From an uncultured Kordiimonas sp. (GTDB lineage: Bacteria > Pseudomonadota > Alphaproteobacteria > Sphingomonadales > Kordiimonadaceae): a DNA stretch of 64,000 nt. This document shows, in pieces, positions 42,676 through 52,124 of the stretch. The translations under genes were made by a program, and so were the position numbers. The notes under the pieces are model-generated. The model made no database searches, was not told the DNA's origin, and saw only the letters and a list, made by a program, of their open reading frames with translations. Numbering within the stretch: position 1 is the first letter of the stretch; every line of letters starts with the position of its first letter. The stretch covers positions 1,302,001 through 1,366,000 of the forward strand of contig CANLMI010000001.1 in the NCBI GenBank assembly GCA_947492375.1. Reading direction: 5' to 3'.

Positions 42676-43893
42676 ATGACTGAAACAACTGTGAAACAGG
42701 ATGAAGCCCTTAATCTCTCTTTACCTGCTGTTGCAGAGGTCAAAGGGGAATTAGTTACTATTGATGATACCACCAACACATCCGACAATTCAACGGATGA
42801 TCCTGCCCTGACATCTACCGCAGATAAGTTTGTAGCTGCAATACTTTCATCTGATATGGCCGATAATTCTCGTGCCAATCACCGAAACAGTATTGATGGA
42901 ATGGGTTTAGAACTTCAGAGACAATCGTCCAATCAGAATAGGTTATTACAAGAACCAATTAAAAAATTATCTGAGGCTGGAACCGATGGCGGTCCTGTTG
43001 CAAATGCTTTGATCGATTTGAAAACGCAAGTAGACGATTTAAACCCAAACCATATGGACTTTACCGTTTCTAGCCTTGCGCGTCTGTTCTCATGGCTTCC
43101 TGGTGTCGGTAACAAACTTGAAAAATTCTTCCTGCGATACGAAAGCAGTCAAGGAATTCTTGATCAAATCACTATCAGCCTAGAAGAAGGCCGCGGCACA
43201 TTAGAGCGTGACAACATCACCCTAAATCATGAACAAACAAGGATGCGTGATCTCACACACCAACTGGCCAAGCAAATTTCACTTGGTCAAATTATAGATA
43301 AAAAATTTGAAACAGCCGTTGCTGAACTAACCATAAGTGATCCTGAACGAGCAGTCTTTATTCAAGAAGAGCTAATCTTTCCTTTAAGGCAACGAATAAT
43401 GGATCTGCAACAACAGCTCGCAGTCAATCAACAAGCCGTACTCGCAATGGAAGTAATTATTCGCAACAACAGAGAGCTCATTAGAGGTGTTGATAGAGCC
43501 CTCAATGTAACAGTCTCTGCCTTGGCTGTTGCAGTAACCGTAGCTTTAGCGCTAAACAATCAAAAACTTGTCTTAGACCGTATTAACGCACTTAATAAGA
43601 CAACATCAAATCTAATTGCAGGAACAGCACAGCAGTTACGTACTCAAGGTGTAGAGATTCAAAAACAGGCCAGTTCATCTATGCTTGATATGGACGCCCT
43701 TAGATCAGCATTTAGTGACATCGATCAGGCGTTAAACGAAATATCTCGATACCGAATGGAAGCTTTGCCCCAAATGGCGTCTCAAATACTTGAACTTAAT
43801 CATATGGCGGAAGAAGCTGAAAAAAGCATTCAAAAAATGGAACGTGGAAAAAATGTATCCGAAAGCATTATCGACCTAAAAACTGGTGAGTAA
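42676..43893 (+). CDS. TelA family (toxic anion resistance) protein
   Basis: 405 residues. An acidic, low-complexity N-terminus (1-60) leads into a helical body. The C-terminal half has IIRNNRELIRGVDRALNVTVSALAVAVTVALALNNQKLVLDRINALNKTTSNLI, the TelA/YaaN family signature (VTVSAL.VAVTVA.ALNNQKLVLD.I..L...TS). TelA proteins are linked to tellurite and cell-envelope drug tolerance; the mechanism is unknown. It begins 4 bases after the XpaC-like gene. Confidence 0.88.
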   Translation: MTETTVKQDEALNLSLPAVAEVKGELVTIDDTTNTSDNSTDDPALTSTADKFVAAILSSDMADNSRANHRNSIDGMGLELQRQSSNQNRLLQEPIKKLSEAGTDGGPVANALIDLKTQVDDLNPNHMDFTVSSLARLFSWLPGVGNKLEKFFLRYESSQGILDQITISLEEGRGTLERDNITLNHEQTRMRDLTHQLAKQISLGQIIDKKFETAVAELTISDPERAVFIQEELIFPLRQRIMDLQQQLAVNQQAVLAMEVIIRNNRELIRGVDRALNVTVSALAVAVTVALALNNQKLVLDRINALNKTTSNLIAGTAQQLRTQGVEIQKQASSSMLDMDALRSAFSDIDQALNEISRYRMEALPQMASQILELNHMAEEAEKSIQKMERGKNVSESIIDLKTGE

Positions 43894-43939
43894 AAATATT
43901 CTACATACTAATTAATACCTTAGGATTGGGAGAGAATTC

Positions 43940-44974
43940 ATGAAAAACATTATTGCAATTGCAACTATAGCTCTTTTATCAAACTCAGCTTTGGCTTCAG
44001 AGCGATGTTCCATCGCTTGGAGCCATTACACAGGCTGGGAACCTGCTGGTTATATCCAGGATACAGGAATTGCGAAAAAATGGGGCGAAAAATATGGTGT
44101 CAATCTTAGCTTCACCTTGATCGGTGATTATATCGAAAGTGTCAATCAATACACTGCCGGTTCATTTGACGGTGTCACCGTTACCAATATGGATGCATTA
44201 ACAATTCCGTCAGTTGGCGGTGTAGATACAACAGCACTAATCATCGGTGACTTCAGCAATGGAAATGACGGTGTGTTAATAAAGGCTGGAGAAAACGCTA
44301 CCGTAAAAGACCTCAAGGGACGAGAAGTTAAATTAGTAGAATTATCTGTTAGTCATTATCTTCTGGCTCGCGCTCTGGAAACCGAAGGTTTAAGTGAACG
44401 TGATTTAAAGGTAGTTAATGCATCTGACGCCGACCTTGGTGGGCTGATCAGTACAGCATCAAATGGCGACGCTTTCGTTACCTGGAATCCTATTTTACAG
44501 ACCGGCCGTAATGCGCCAGGCATAAATATGATTTTCGATAGTTCAAAAATACCAGGTGAAATTGTCGATACCGTCATGGTGCGTTCTGACTTAAGCGCAA
44601 ATTGTAAAAAAGCTATCACCGGTGCCTGGTACGAAGCAATGTCAGATATGGAAACAAACAAAAATGGCGCAGTTGAATTCATGGCTGAATTGGCAGGCGG
44701 TACCCTTGCAGAATTTAAAGCACAACTCGAGACAACTCGTATGTTTTATAACCCAGCGGAAGCTGCCGCTTTCTCACGTAGTGATAACATCAAGAAAACT
44801 ATGGACTATGTTAGAAATTTCTCCTTTGATCATGGCTTATTCGGTGAAGGTGCAAGCTCCCCAGATTTTATCGGCATAGAGTTTCCCGGAGAAAATGTCA
44901 TAGGCAACAAGTCTAATATAAAATTGCGTTTTGACGATAGTTATATGCAAATGGCCGCTGACGGCAAACTATAG
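43940..44974 (+). CDS. ABC transporter periplasmic substrate-binding protein (taurine/nitrate/urea type)
   Basis: 344 residues, signal peptide 1-19 (ends LALA-S). The fold start CSIAWSHYTGWEPAGYIQDTGIAKKWGEKYGV, SVNQYTAGSFDGVTVTNMDAL and SHYLLARALETEGL are typical of the NMT1/SsuA-type binding proteins, some annotated as putative urea transporter components. It is the soluble partner of the permease and ATPase that follow, and of the two OmpA fusions in the same operon. Confidence 0.82.
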   Translation: MKNIIAIATIALLSNSALASERCSIAWSHYTGWEPAGYIQDTGIAKKWGEKYGVNLSFTLIGDYIESVNQYTAGSFDGVTVTNMDALTIPSVGGVDTTALIIGDFSNGNDGVLIKAGENATVKDLKGREVKLVELSVSHYLLARALETEGLSERDLKVVNASDADLGGLISTASNGDAFVTWNPILQTGRNAPGINMIFDSSKIPGEIVDTVMVRSDLSANCKKAITGAWYEAMSDMETNKNGAVEFMAELAGGTLAEFKAQLETTRMFYNPAEAAAFSRSDNIKKTMDYVRNFSFDHGLFGEGASSPDFIGIEFPGENVIGNKSNIKLRFDDSYMQMAADGKL

Positions 44975-44998
44975 TAAATCCATTCTAGGAGACAGAAT

Positions 44999-45820
44999 AT
45001 GAAATCATCTAAGTTTTTTGGATTGCATGCAGCCCCAAGTAAAATGCTGTCTATTATTCTGTCTCTTTTACCATTCCTGACGTTAATAATTATATACTCT
45101 GTTGCAAGTGACATACGCTTGAATGAAAACCCAAGCGATAAACTTCTACCGTCTTTAACACAGATGTATGATGCGATTGTGAGAATGGCAACAGTACCCG
45201 ACAGGCGCTCAGGCGAGTTATTATTAATTTCAGATACATTAGCCAGTCTGAAACGGCTTCTTTTCGGTGTTGGCCTAGGCGCGGTTTGTGGTTTATTGAT
45301 TGGCCTCAATATTGGCGTTTTCCCCGGGTTACGGAACTTACTGCGACCATTCGTAACCTTTTTATCTATTATTCCTCCCCTAACTATTCTTCCAATATTA
45401 TTTATTGCCTTTGGTGTTGGAGAAACAGCCAAGATAACCCTTATTTTTATTGGAACAGTATTTGTAATTGCTCGAGATATGCAGCTTTATGTGCAGCAGT
45501 TACCAAAAGAACAAATCACCAAGGCATTAACATTAGGTGCCAGCGAGCTGGCAGTTACATATCGGATAATTTTGCCGCAAATAATGCCACGATTAATTGA
45601 TACTATGCGTCTGACACTTGGCGCTGCCTGGCTTTTCCTGATAGCAGCAGAAATGATTTCAGCAACAGAAGGGCTCGGTTACAGGATAGGCTTGGTTCGT
45701 CGTTATCTCGCTATGGATGTCATCATTCCTTATGTACTTTGGATTACACTTTTAGGTTTTTTGGTGGATTGGCTACTTCGTTCTTTGGTGAAAAAAAGAT
45801 ACCCTTGGTATAACACGTAG
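44999..45820 (+). CDS. ABC transporter permease (SsuC/TauC-like)
   Basis: 273 residues with about six membrane segments. The EAA loop is visible: ITKALTLGASELAVTYRIILPQIMPRLIDTMRLTLGAAWLFLIAAEMISA, the form of taurine/sulfonate/nitrate importers. The first membrane segment begins at about residue 25 after a basic lead. ATG at 44999 follows a GGAGACAG site. The ATPase gene starts just after its stop. Confidence 0.88.
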   Translation: MKSSKFFGLHAAPSKMLSIILSLLPFLTLIIIYSVASDIRLNENPSDKLLPSLTQMYDAIVRMATVPDRRSGELLLISDTLASLKRLLFGVGLGAVCGLLIGLNIGVFPGLRNLLRPFVTFLSIIPPLTILPILFIAFGVGETAKITLIFIGTVFVIARDMQLYVQQLPKEQITKALTLGASELAVTYRIILPQIMPRLIDTMRLTLGAAWLFLIAAEMISATEGLGYRIGLVRRYLAMDVIIPYVLWITLLGFLVDWLLRSLVKKRYPWYNT

Positions 45821-45829
45821 GTGAATATA

Positions 45830-46735
45830 ATGGATGAAATGTTAAGAAAAAATAGCGTGTTACATGTCGAGGATGTTTACAAATCCTATGATAGTAAACT
45901 AATACTCGATGACATAGACTTATCAGTTACAAGCGGTGAATTCGTCACAATTGTGGGGCCTTCTGGTTGTGGAAAATCCACTTTGCTACGGCTTGTTGTT
46001 GGGCAGGAGAAACCAAGTAAGGGATCGATTTTGATTGATGGAGTTCTTGCAGGGCCTCCAACACCGGATAGAGGTGTTGTCTATCAAAATTACTCTCTTT
46101 TCCCTCACCTTTCTGCTCTTGACAATGTCACACTGAGCAAACGGCTCGCTTTATTACCTTGGCAATGGAATAGTCATAAAAAAGCTATATACGAAGAAGG
46201 CTTACACTATCTCTCAAAAGTGAATATGGACGGGCATGCCTCAAAGTATCCCGCTGAACTTTCTGGCGGCCAACGACAACGAGTTGCTATTGCCCAGGCA
46301 CTCATCCAAAAACCCAAGATACTATGTATGGATGAGCCTTTTTCTGCGCTTGACCCTGGCACACGAGAGGACCTGCAACTCTTCTTACTGGAACTATGGG
46401 AAGAAACAAAAATGACGATCTTCTTTGTCACGCATGACCTAGAGGAAGCGGTTTATCTTGGAACCAGACTGATAGCCCTGTCTCAATACTATACTGATGA
46501 CCGTGATCAGGACATGGCAAGAGGCGCAAAAATAGTTGTAGATCGACGCTTTCGCGACCCTAAGGAAGCAATATCCCCACAAGTAAAGTCATCTGGGCAG
46601 TTTGTAAAAGCCGTGCATGAATTACGACAACATGCATTTGACCCTGAATACTTACAACACGTAAAAAACTTTGACTTGTCACACCCCAATAGCTGGGCAA
46701 CTCTGAATAATGGTGAAATTCGTGACAGGGCTTGA
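45830..46735 (+). CDS. ABC transporter ATPase (SsuB/TauB-like)
   Basis: 301 residues from ATG 45830; a GTG at 45821 is in frame, but AGGTG six bases before the ATG favours the later start. Walker A is VGPSGCGKST, signature LSGGQRQRVAIAQAL, Walker B ILCMDEPFSALD, switch FFVTHDLEEAVYL. A C-terminal tail of about 70 residues with RRFRDPKEAIS follows, longer than in SsuB. It powers the importer. Confidence 0.9.
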   Translation: MDEMLRKNSVLHVEDVYKSYDSKLILDDIDLSVTSGEFVTIVGPSGCGKSTLLRLVVGQEKPSKGSILIDGVLAGPPTPDRGVVYQNYSLFPHLSALDNVTLSKRLALLPWQWNSHKKAIYEEGLHYLSKVNMDGHASKYPAELSGGQRQRVAIAQALIQKPKILCMDEPFSALDPGTREDLQLFLLELWEETKMTIFFVTHDLEEAVYLGTRLIALSQYYTDDRDQDMARGAKIVVDRRFRDPKEAISPQVKSSGQFVKAVHELRQHAFDPEYLQHVKNFDLSHPNSWATLNNGEIRDRA

Positions 46736-46738
46736 TTA

Positions 46739-47347
46739 ATGCGTAGAGAGAGCCAATACCTACATGCTTGTGAATGGAACCCAGGACTTGATAACAGCCA
46801 CCTTACACTAGGAGAGGTCTTAAATACCCTTCCAGGTATTGAACAGAGTGCTGTTCACTGGTTGGTAAGATTATTTGAAAACCCAGCTTCGCCTCTATCT
46901 TTTCCAGGTCAAATATCACTCAAAAGACACGATGCATTACATGTCTTATTAGGGCGTGGTTTAAATAACCAGGATGAAGCATTTGTAATTGGTTTTACAA
47001 TGGGCACCGTTAAGGATACAAAAAAATGGCATCGTGTATTTTTTACCTGGGTTACAAAATATTTATATCCCACTCCTTATAGGTTTACAGATGATGATAA
47101 AATTGCGTTTGAGCTAGGCTTTCAACAAGGCAGAAAACATCAAGTTAATGATGTTCACCTTATACCTTTTGAAAATAAGCCTAACTATAAAATTAAAGAC
47201 TTGAGATTAGAACTAGGCATAAATGTTCATGACTTATATGCCGCTTATAGACTAGAGCAGTCGCTCATTCCCAATACATTCGAAAGCAGGAGACTAGATA
47301 TAGATTACGGAAACGTAGATCCCAGTTCTATATCTCCGCCGACATAA
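46739..47347 (+). CDS. Coq4-like protein with HDxxHx11E motif
   Basis: 202 residues, soluble, no signal peptide. LKRHDALHVLLGRGLNNQDE places His64, Asp65, His68 and, 11 residues later, Glu80: exactly the spacing HDxxHx11E of the Coq4 family, which binds a metal and acts in quinone biosynthesis. The rest (AFVIGFTMGT, AFELGFQQGRKH) is less familiar, with a repeated FxxGFxxG pattern that may be a duplication. A role in this operon is unknown; it may be an enzyme acting on the imported compound or a lipid-like redox factor. It starts 4 bases after the ATPase and is the last gene. Confidence 0.55.
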   Translation: MRRESQYLHACEWNPGLDNSHLTLGEVLNTLPGIEQSAVHWLVRLFENPASPLSFPGQISLKRHDALHVLLGRGLNNQDEAFVIGFTMGTVKDTKKWHRVFFTWVTKYLYPTPYRFTDDDKIAFELGFQQGRKHQVNDVHLIPFENKPNYKIKDLRLELGINVHDLYAAYRLEQSLIPNTFESRRLDIDYGNVDPSSISPPT

Positions 47348-47658
47348 TAACAAAATTAACTTCCTTATCTTTCAAACTTTTCATCCTACTGTTTCAACTA
47401 ATACCTTACTCTATATAAATTTATGGCATAGAATTATAGACATCAGTGTCATACACATAGCTTATTAATATTATTAAATTTTATATACTCTTAGAATTTT
47501 CATACGCCATTTTGAATACGTATTCAGTTTTAAACTCATTTTAAGACACGTTGGAGAATGTTTGCTATTCTCCAACGTGCAATGCCAATGCACACCAAAA
47601 ATATTGAGCTATATCGCCACTAAAACCTAAGTTATTTCACTATGATAAAAGATGTACA
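47348..47658. other. Intergenic region between convergent genes
   Basis: Very AT-rich. It holds a perfect 13-bp hairpin (47547-47579), annotated separately. No gene seen. Confidence 0.5.
47547..47579. terminator. Strong 13-bp hairpin between convergent operons
   Basis: CACGTTGGAGAAT (47547-47559) pairs perfectly with ATTCTCCAACGTG (47567-47579) around a 7-base loop. It lies between the nine-gene operon and the S9 gene on the other strand and could stop transcription from both. No long U-tract follows on either strand, so a different role is possible. Confidence 0.45.
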
Positions 47659-49758
47659 TTATCTATATGAGCGCGAAGGCTTATGTTTCTTTGCCAACGT
47701 TTTTTCATTGTGCATTTTCAAAAGTGTTTCTGTTGGATTATGCTCCATCAAAAAGCCTTCAACAATTTCAAGATACTTCTGGCGTAATTCCTCTGTACCT
47801 AAAGTATGCTTTACTTCTTCCAATTCAAAATAATCGAAAGTTTTTTTCGCCTTCTTTAGCGCTTTAGCAAACTTTTGCGATTGCTTTACAGAATGATATT
47901 CATCTTCGTCTCCATGCATAAGTAATATCGGCGCTTTAATATTATTTACAAAAGTGATCGGAGATATATCTGCCAACTCCTTCTTTTTTTTGTTACCTGC
48001 AATACGTTGATAATACTCGTAATCGGTATTGTAGGCACCATCATCTTTGAACATTCTTTTAACGTCACTTACACCGCTCCATGCGATAGCGCATTTGTAT
48101 GTATCAGGTTCGGTAGCAACCCCCATTAATGCTGCATATCCTCCATAAAGTTTACCCATAATACAAACGCTATCTTCCTTGGCATATCCTTCATCAATGG
48201 CCCAGAAGGCAGCATCAGACAGATCTTTCTGCATGTCACCACCCCATTCACCACGGCCAAGGCTGGAAAAACGATCACCATACCCCGCTGATCCACGGTA
48301 ATTAGGCTGAATTACAATATACCCACGATTAGCGAGATATTGTGCAGTATAATCCCAGCCCCAGTAATTTCGACCAGTTGAATATGTGTGTGGAAGCACA
48401 ATGGCCGGCAAGGGCTTACTATCAAAAGTATTGGGGATAGTGAGATATGCAGAAATTTGAACACCATCACGGGCCATATAGGTTATTGGCTTAACCGTCG
48501 CCATTTGCTGTACTTGAACCTCTGGTAATTTAGTACCAAGAAAGTTCATTTTTTTCTTTTCAACATCATAATGATAATATGACCCTGGTTCACGATCACT
48601 CTTGACCAAAACAACCATATTCTGTTCATCATCACTACGAGATTGAATAAATACATCGCCTTTTGCGGCTTTCTCCAGCGCTTGCATCGTTGCTTTATAT
48701 TTATCATCAAAGTAAACTTTCTTGCGCTTACCATCATGATAGACTGCGGCTAGAGGCTTTTGCTTTGTATTGGAGTATATCAGGCTGGAAACATCAACAT
48801 TATCATGTTCATAGACTTTGCCATTGAGTTCTCCACTTGCAATATCAAATTTAAAAATTGCGTCGCGGCCCGTTGCCAAAGACGAGAGAACGTAAAATTC
48901 ATTTGGGGCACTACCAAACATTAAAGGCGTGAACTTACCTTCTTCAAACAATTCATTATCGCTCAGTTGTTTCCAATCTTGGTCATTCATACCACGAATA
49001 ACCATTACACTTTTGCCTTTACGGCCTTTACCATAACCAAAGCGAATATTGCCACCTCGATCAGAATACCAATCATTGAGTTTGACACCGGAAATCTTTG
49101 GTGACTTCATATAAAGTTCCATATCACCGGTATAAATGTTCAGCTTATAAACATCTGAGACTTCGCCTCTTTGATAACTTTGAAGCCAATTTCTATTTCT
49201 TGGTTTTCCGACCAAAACATGCTGAGGATCATCCCGCCAAACATTAATAAGGTCAGCCGCACTAAAATGGCGAAGGTCTTTTCCTGCCTTCGAGCCATCA
49301 GTTCTTAATTCTTTGAATTCTTTACCATCGCGGCTTACTACGTATAGAACACTAGTCCAAACTTTAACCTTTGTCCGTTTCAGCTTTGCTCTTTTGAAGA
49401 GCTTAAATAGTATCCTTTCATTGTTTGCCCAATTAACATCAGAAATCCTGATATCATCTATATTCTCTTTTGCGATCTGCATGAGGGCAGTCTTATTTAT
49501 GATACCTTCCTCAGTGAGGTCAGCAACAAATAGATAACTACCAGAGGCTTTATAATGCAGGACAAATACAATTGATTTGCCATCCGGTGAAATTTGAACA
49601 TTCTTAATATTCGTGTCTGCAGCAAACGCGCTGATCGGCACAATATCTTGCGCAGTTTCTTCTTTAACTTTGTTTTCTTCTGCCCAAACACCAGGACTGT
49701 TCGTCAAAGAAATACAAATTCCTAGAGTTACAGCGGCTATTATTGGAAATTTTTTCAT
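47659..49758 (-). CDS. S9 peptidase-like protein, catalytic Ser replaced by Leu
   Basis: 699 residues, signal peptide 1-25 (ends VWA-E). Propeller (about 40-400) and hydrolase domain follow: ITYMARDGVQISAYLTIP, GYIVIQPNYRGSAGYGDRF. The nucleophile motif reads CIMGKLYGGYAALMG where its neighbour has CIVGGSYGGYAALMG, so Gly-Ser is Lys-Leu (CTT codon). The Asp (HGDEDEYHS) and His (EVKHTLG) are kept. It is therefore probably a catalytically dead paralogue or a binding protein. GGGGGACC precedes the ATG; the active paralogue ends 30 bases upstream and both are likely co-transcribed. Confidence 0.82.
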   Translation of the reverse strand: MKKFPIIAAVTLGICISLTNSPGVWAEENKVKEETAQDIVPISAFAADTNIKNVQISPDGKSIVFVLHYKASGSYLFVADLTEEGIINKTALMQIAKENIDDIRISDVNWANNERILFKLFKRAKLKRTKVKVWTSVLYVVSRDGKEFKELRTDGSKAGKDLRHFSAADLINVWRDDPQHVLVGKPRNRNWLQSYQRGEVSDVYKLNIYTGDMELYMKSPKISGVKLNDWYSDRGGNIRFGYGKGRKGKSVMVIRGMNDQDWKQLSDNELFEEGKFTPLMFGSAPNEFYVLSSLATGRDAIFKFDIASGELNGKVYEHDNVDVSSLIYSNTKQKPLAAVYHDGKRKKVYFDDKYKATMQALEKAAKGDVFIQSRSDDEQNMVVLVKSDREPGSYYHYDVEKKKMNFLGTKLPEVQVQQMATVKPITYMARDGVQISAYLTIPNTFDSKPLPAIVLPHTYSTGRNYWGWDYTAQYLANRGYIVIQPNYRGSAGYGDRFSSLGRGEWGGDMQKDLSDAAFWAIDEGYAKEDSVCIMGKLYGGYAALMGVATEPDTYKCAIAWSGVSDVKRMFKDDGAYNTDYEYYQRIAGNKKKKELADISPITFVNNIKAPILLMHGDEDEYHSVKQSQKFAKALKKAKKTFDYFELEEVKHTLGTEELRQKYLEIVEGFLMEHNPTETLLKMHNEKTLAKKHKPSRSYR

Positions 49759-49787
49759 GACAGGTCCCCCTTATGACACGATGACAT

Positions 49788-51845
49788 TTATTCTGTTTTA
49801 TTTTGAAGTTTTTCGCTTGGATTATATTTTATTAGAAAACTTTCTAGCGCTTCTAAAAACGTTTGCTCGGCCTCTTTTGTCTCTGGACTGTGGCCAAGCC
49901 CTGGCAATTCAATATACTCAAAATTAGTTTTCTTCTGCTTTTTGAGTGCCTTAGCTAGCAACCTTGATTGTTCGATGTACACGATATCATCTTCAGTTCC
50001 ATGAACGAGTAACAACGGCCTTTCGATGCGCTTAGCTTGAAAAAGTGGTGAAATTTTCCGCAGTTCTTTTTTCTTCTTGCCGCCTGTTACGCGCCAATAC
50101 CATCCACTTTTTTTTGTATAAGCATCATCTTGCTCGAGAATAAGTTTAATATCGGTCACTGGTGCCCATGCAACCGCGCATGTAAATTTATCAGGGTCAT
50201 CAATAATACCCATCAATGCTGCGTAGCCACCATAACTGCCACCAACGATACAAATACTGTCTTTCTCAGTATACCCATTTCGCACCAACCACTTGGCACC
50301 ATCGGCGATATCTTGTTGCATATCACCTCCCCATTCCGCATACCCCAGGGCTGTAAAACGAGCGCCAAAGCCAGTTGAACCACGGAAATTTGGCTGTAAA
50401 ACCACATACCCTCGGTTGGTGAGAAATTGCACCCATGTATTCCAGCTTTTGTAATCTCTTGAATGCGGACCACCGTGCGGCATCACAATGGCTGGCAACG
50501 CCTCACCCTTTACATAATTTTTTGGCAAACTCAGATATGCAGGAATATCAACACCATCACGCGCGCTATATGTTACTGGCTGCATATTTGCCATTTTTTC
50601 AGGGTCTATCGCAGGATTAACTGCCCCTAATTTGAAGGCTTTTTTTTCAGTATGATCATAGAACCAGATATCACCTGGATTCTGTTCATTTTCAGCCCAG
50701 ACAATATAGCGAGTTTCGTCAAGGCTTTTACTCCCTAAATATATTTCTCCGGTCTCTCCCGTTGCTTTATCCATATCTTGGAGCATCGCTGAAAAATCAT
50801 CGTCATAGATAGTACGCCCAAAGGTTTGACCAAAATGCGATACGCCCTGGACCTTACCTTTTGTCGGTGAGTAATATAACGAAGATGCGCTAATCTGGGG
50901 ATCATTAAAAATAGGTGCCTTTAGACGCCCGCGCTTTATATCGAACCGATAAATTGCTGTGCGCCCAGTCGCATAAGAGCTTGATACATACAATTCATCA
51001 TCGTCCTTGCCAAAAAACATGGGGTCAAATTTACCACGTTCAAATAATTCATTATCGTCAAGGCGTATCCAATCACTTTCAGGATTGCGGCGAATCAGCA
51101 TTATGGCTTCTTCTGCCTCATCCTCGCCATAGCCAAGTCGAATATTACCTTTATAATCGGCAAGCCAAACATACATTTTAGCGCCTGCGATATTATGTTT
51201 TGGGGTTATATTTTCAAGTTCTGCGGTACGAATATTAAGGCGAAAAACATCCGTAACTATATCCCGATCGTCATCGTTCCCTTTTTTAGGTGTTTCCACC
51301 ACTTGTTCCAAAAGCACATAGTTTGATTGCTCTGGAAGTAAATGGGAAATTTGATAATAAATTCGCTGGGGTTGCTTTTTCTTTTTGCGTTTTTTTGATT
51401 TCTTCTGGACAGATTGCTCAGCCTGTATATCAAACAGTTTCAACAAATCCTTACCGTCATAGTCAATAGCAAAAATTTCGATTGAAGGCTCTTCATCTAT
51501 TTTCGGCAGAAGGCCTGAATACCGCGTATACTGTATGATCAACCGATCTGTATCAGCCCAAAAGACACGATGGTGATAGACATCTTTAGGAACTTCGATC
51601 TTATGAGTTATATCAAACCCATTAATATTAATGGTACCAATCTGAAGCTCTTCAATATCGCCTATGCGTCTACTGATAATCAGACGCTCACCACTAGGGT
51701 TTAGGCGCGGAGATTTAAGTTGAGGGTAAGCAACAAAATGCTCGACTGGCACCAAGTCAAAGTCGACATCACTTGAAACCTGGCTAGCAAGTATACAACT
51801 CGTGCACCATAATAAACTTGATAAGATAATTGATAAAATACGCAT
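49788..51845 (-). CDS. Secreted S9 family peptidase (active paralogue)
   Basis: 685 residues from ATG 51845 (GGGGGCAGC upstream); an ATG at 51866 is also in frame but lacks that site. Signal peptide about 1-21 with a C in SCILAS, possibly a lipobox. The propeller contains a lysine-rich stretch (about 150-165). Hydrolase domain: VTYSARDGVDIPAYLSLP, GYVVLQPNFRGSTGFG. Triad: Ser in GGSYGG, Asp in HGTEDDIVY, His in PGLGHSPE. Its sequence is very like the next gene, so they arose by tandem duplication. Confidence 0.86.
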   Translation of the reverse strand: MRILSIILSSLLWCTSCILASQVSSDVDFDLVPVEHFVAYPQLKSPRLNPSGERLIISRRIGDIEELQIGTININGFDITHKIEVPKDVYHHRVFWADTDRLIIQYTRYSGLLPKIDEEPSIEIFAIDYDGKDLLKLFDIQAEQSVQKKSKKRKKKKQPQRIYYQISHLLPEQSNYVLLEQVVETPKKGNDDDRDIVTDVFRLNIRTAELENITPKHNIAGAKMYVWLADYKGNIRLGYGEDEAEEAIMLIRRNPESDWIRLDDNELFERGKFDPMFFGKDDDELYVSSSYATGRTAIYRFDIKRGRLKAPIFNDPQISASSLYYSPTKGKVQGVSHFGQTFGRTIYDDDFSAMLQDMDKATGETGEIYLGSKSLDETRYIVWAENEQNPGDIWFYDHTEKKAFKLGAVNPAIDPEKMANMQPVTYSARDGVDIPAYLSLPKNYVKGEALPAIVMPHGGPHSRDYKSWNTWVQFLTNRGYVVLQPNFRGSTGFGARFTALGYAEWGGDMQQDIADGAKWLVRNGYTEKDSICIVGGSYGGYAALMGIIDDPDKFTCAVAWAPVTDIKLILEQDDAYTKKSGWYWRVTGGKKKKELRKISPLFQAKRIERPLLLVHGTEDDIVYIEQSRLLAKALKKQKKTNFEYIELPGLGHSPETKEAEQTFLEALESFLIKYNPSEKLQNKTE

Positions 51846-52124
51846 GCTGCCCCCAACATTGATCAAGAGTGACCTACCTCACATTTTTGTGAACATTACA
51901 AATATTATCTACATAATCAATTATTATTTAAGGAAATTTTTGTTGGTTTCATCCAAAGACTATACAGCATCACTACGCCTACGCCTACGCGTCCAACTTC
52001 AATCAATTCTGAGGCTATGACACTGATTACCGCATAGTTAGGGTATTATTATTTTTATTATATAGTTTAACCTATCTTAAGTTTAGTCGCCATTAGTCAT
52101 GAAAGCAGAGTACGATGGCAGAAA

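Noticed and set aside
44941-45432. 163-residue minus-strand frame over the SBP/permease junction
   Set aside because: Opposite strand of a clear operon; contains no motif.
51960-51985. Short CTACGC repeats
   Set aside because: Only three imperfect copies; no array or gene effect.
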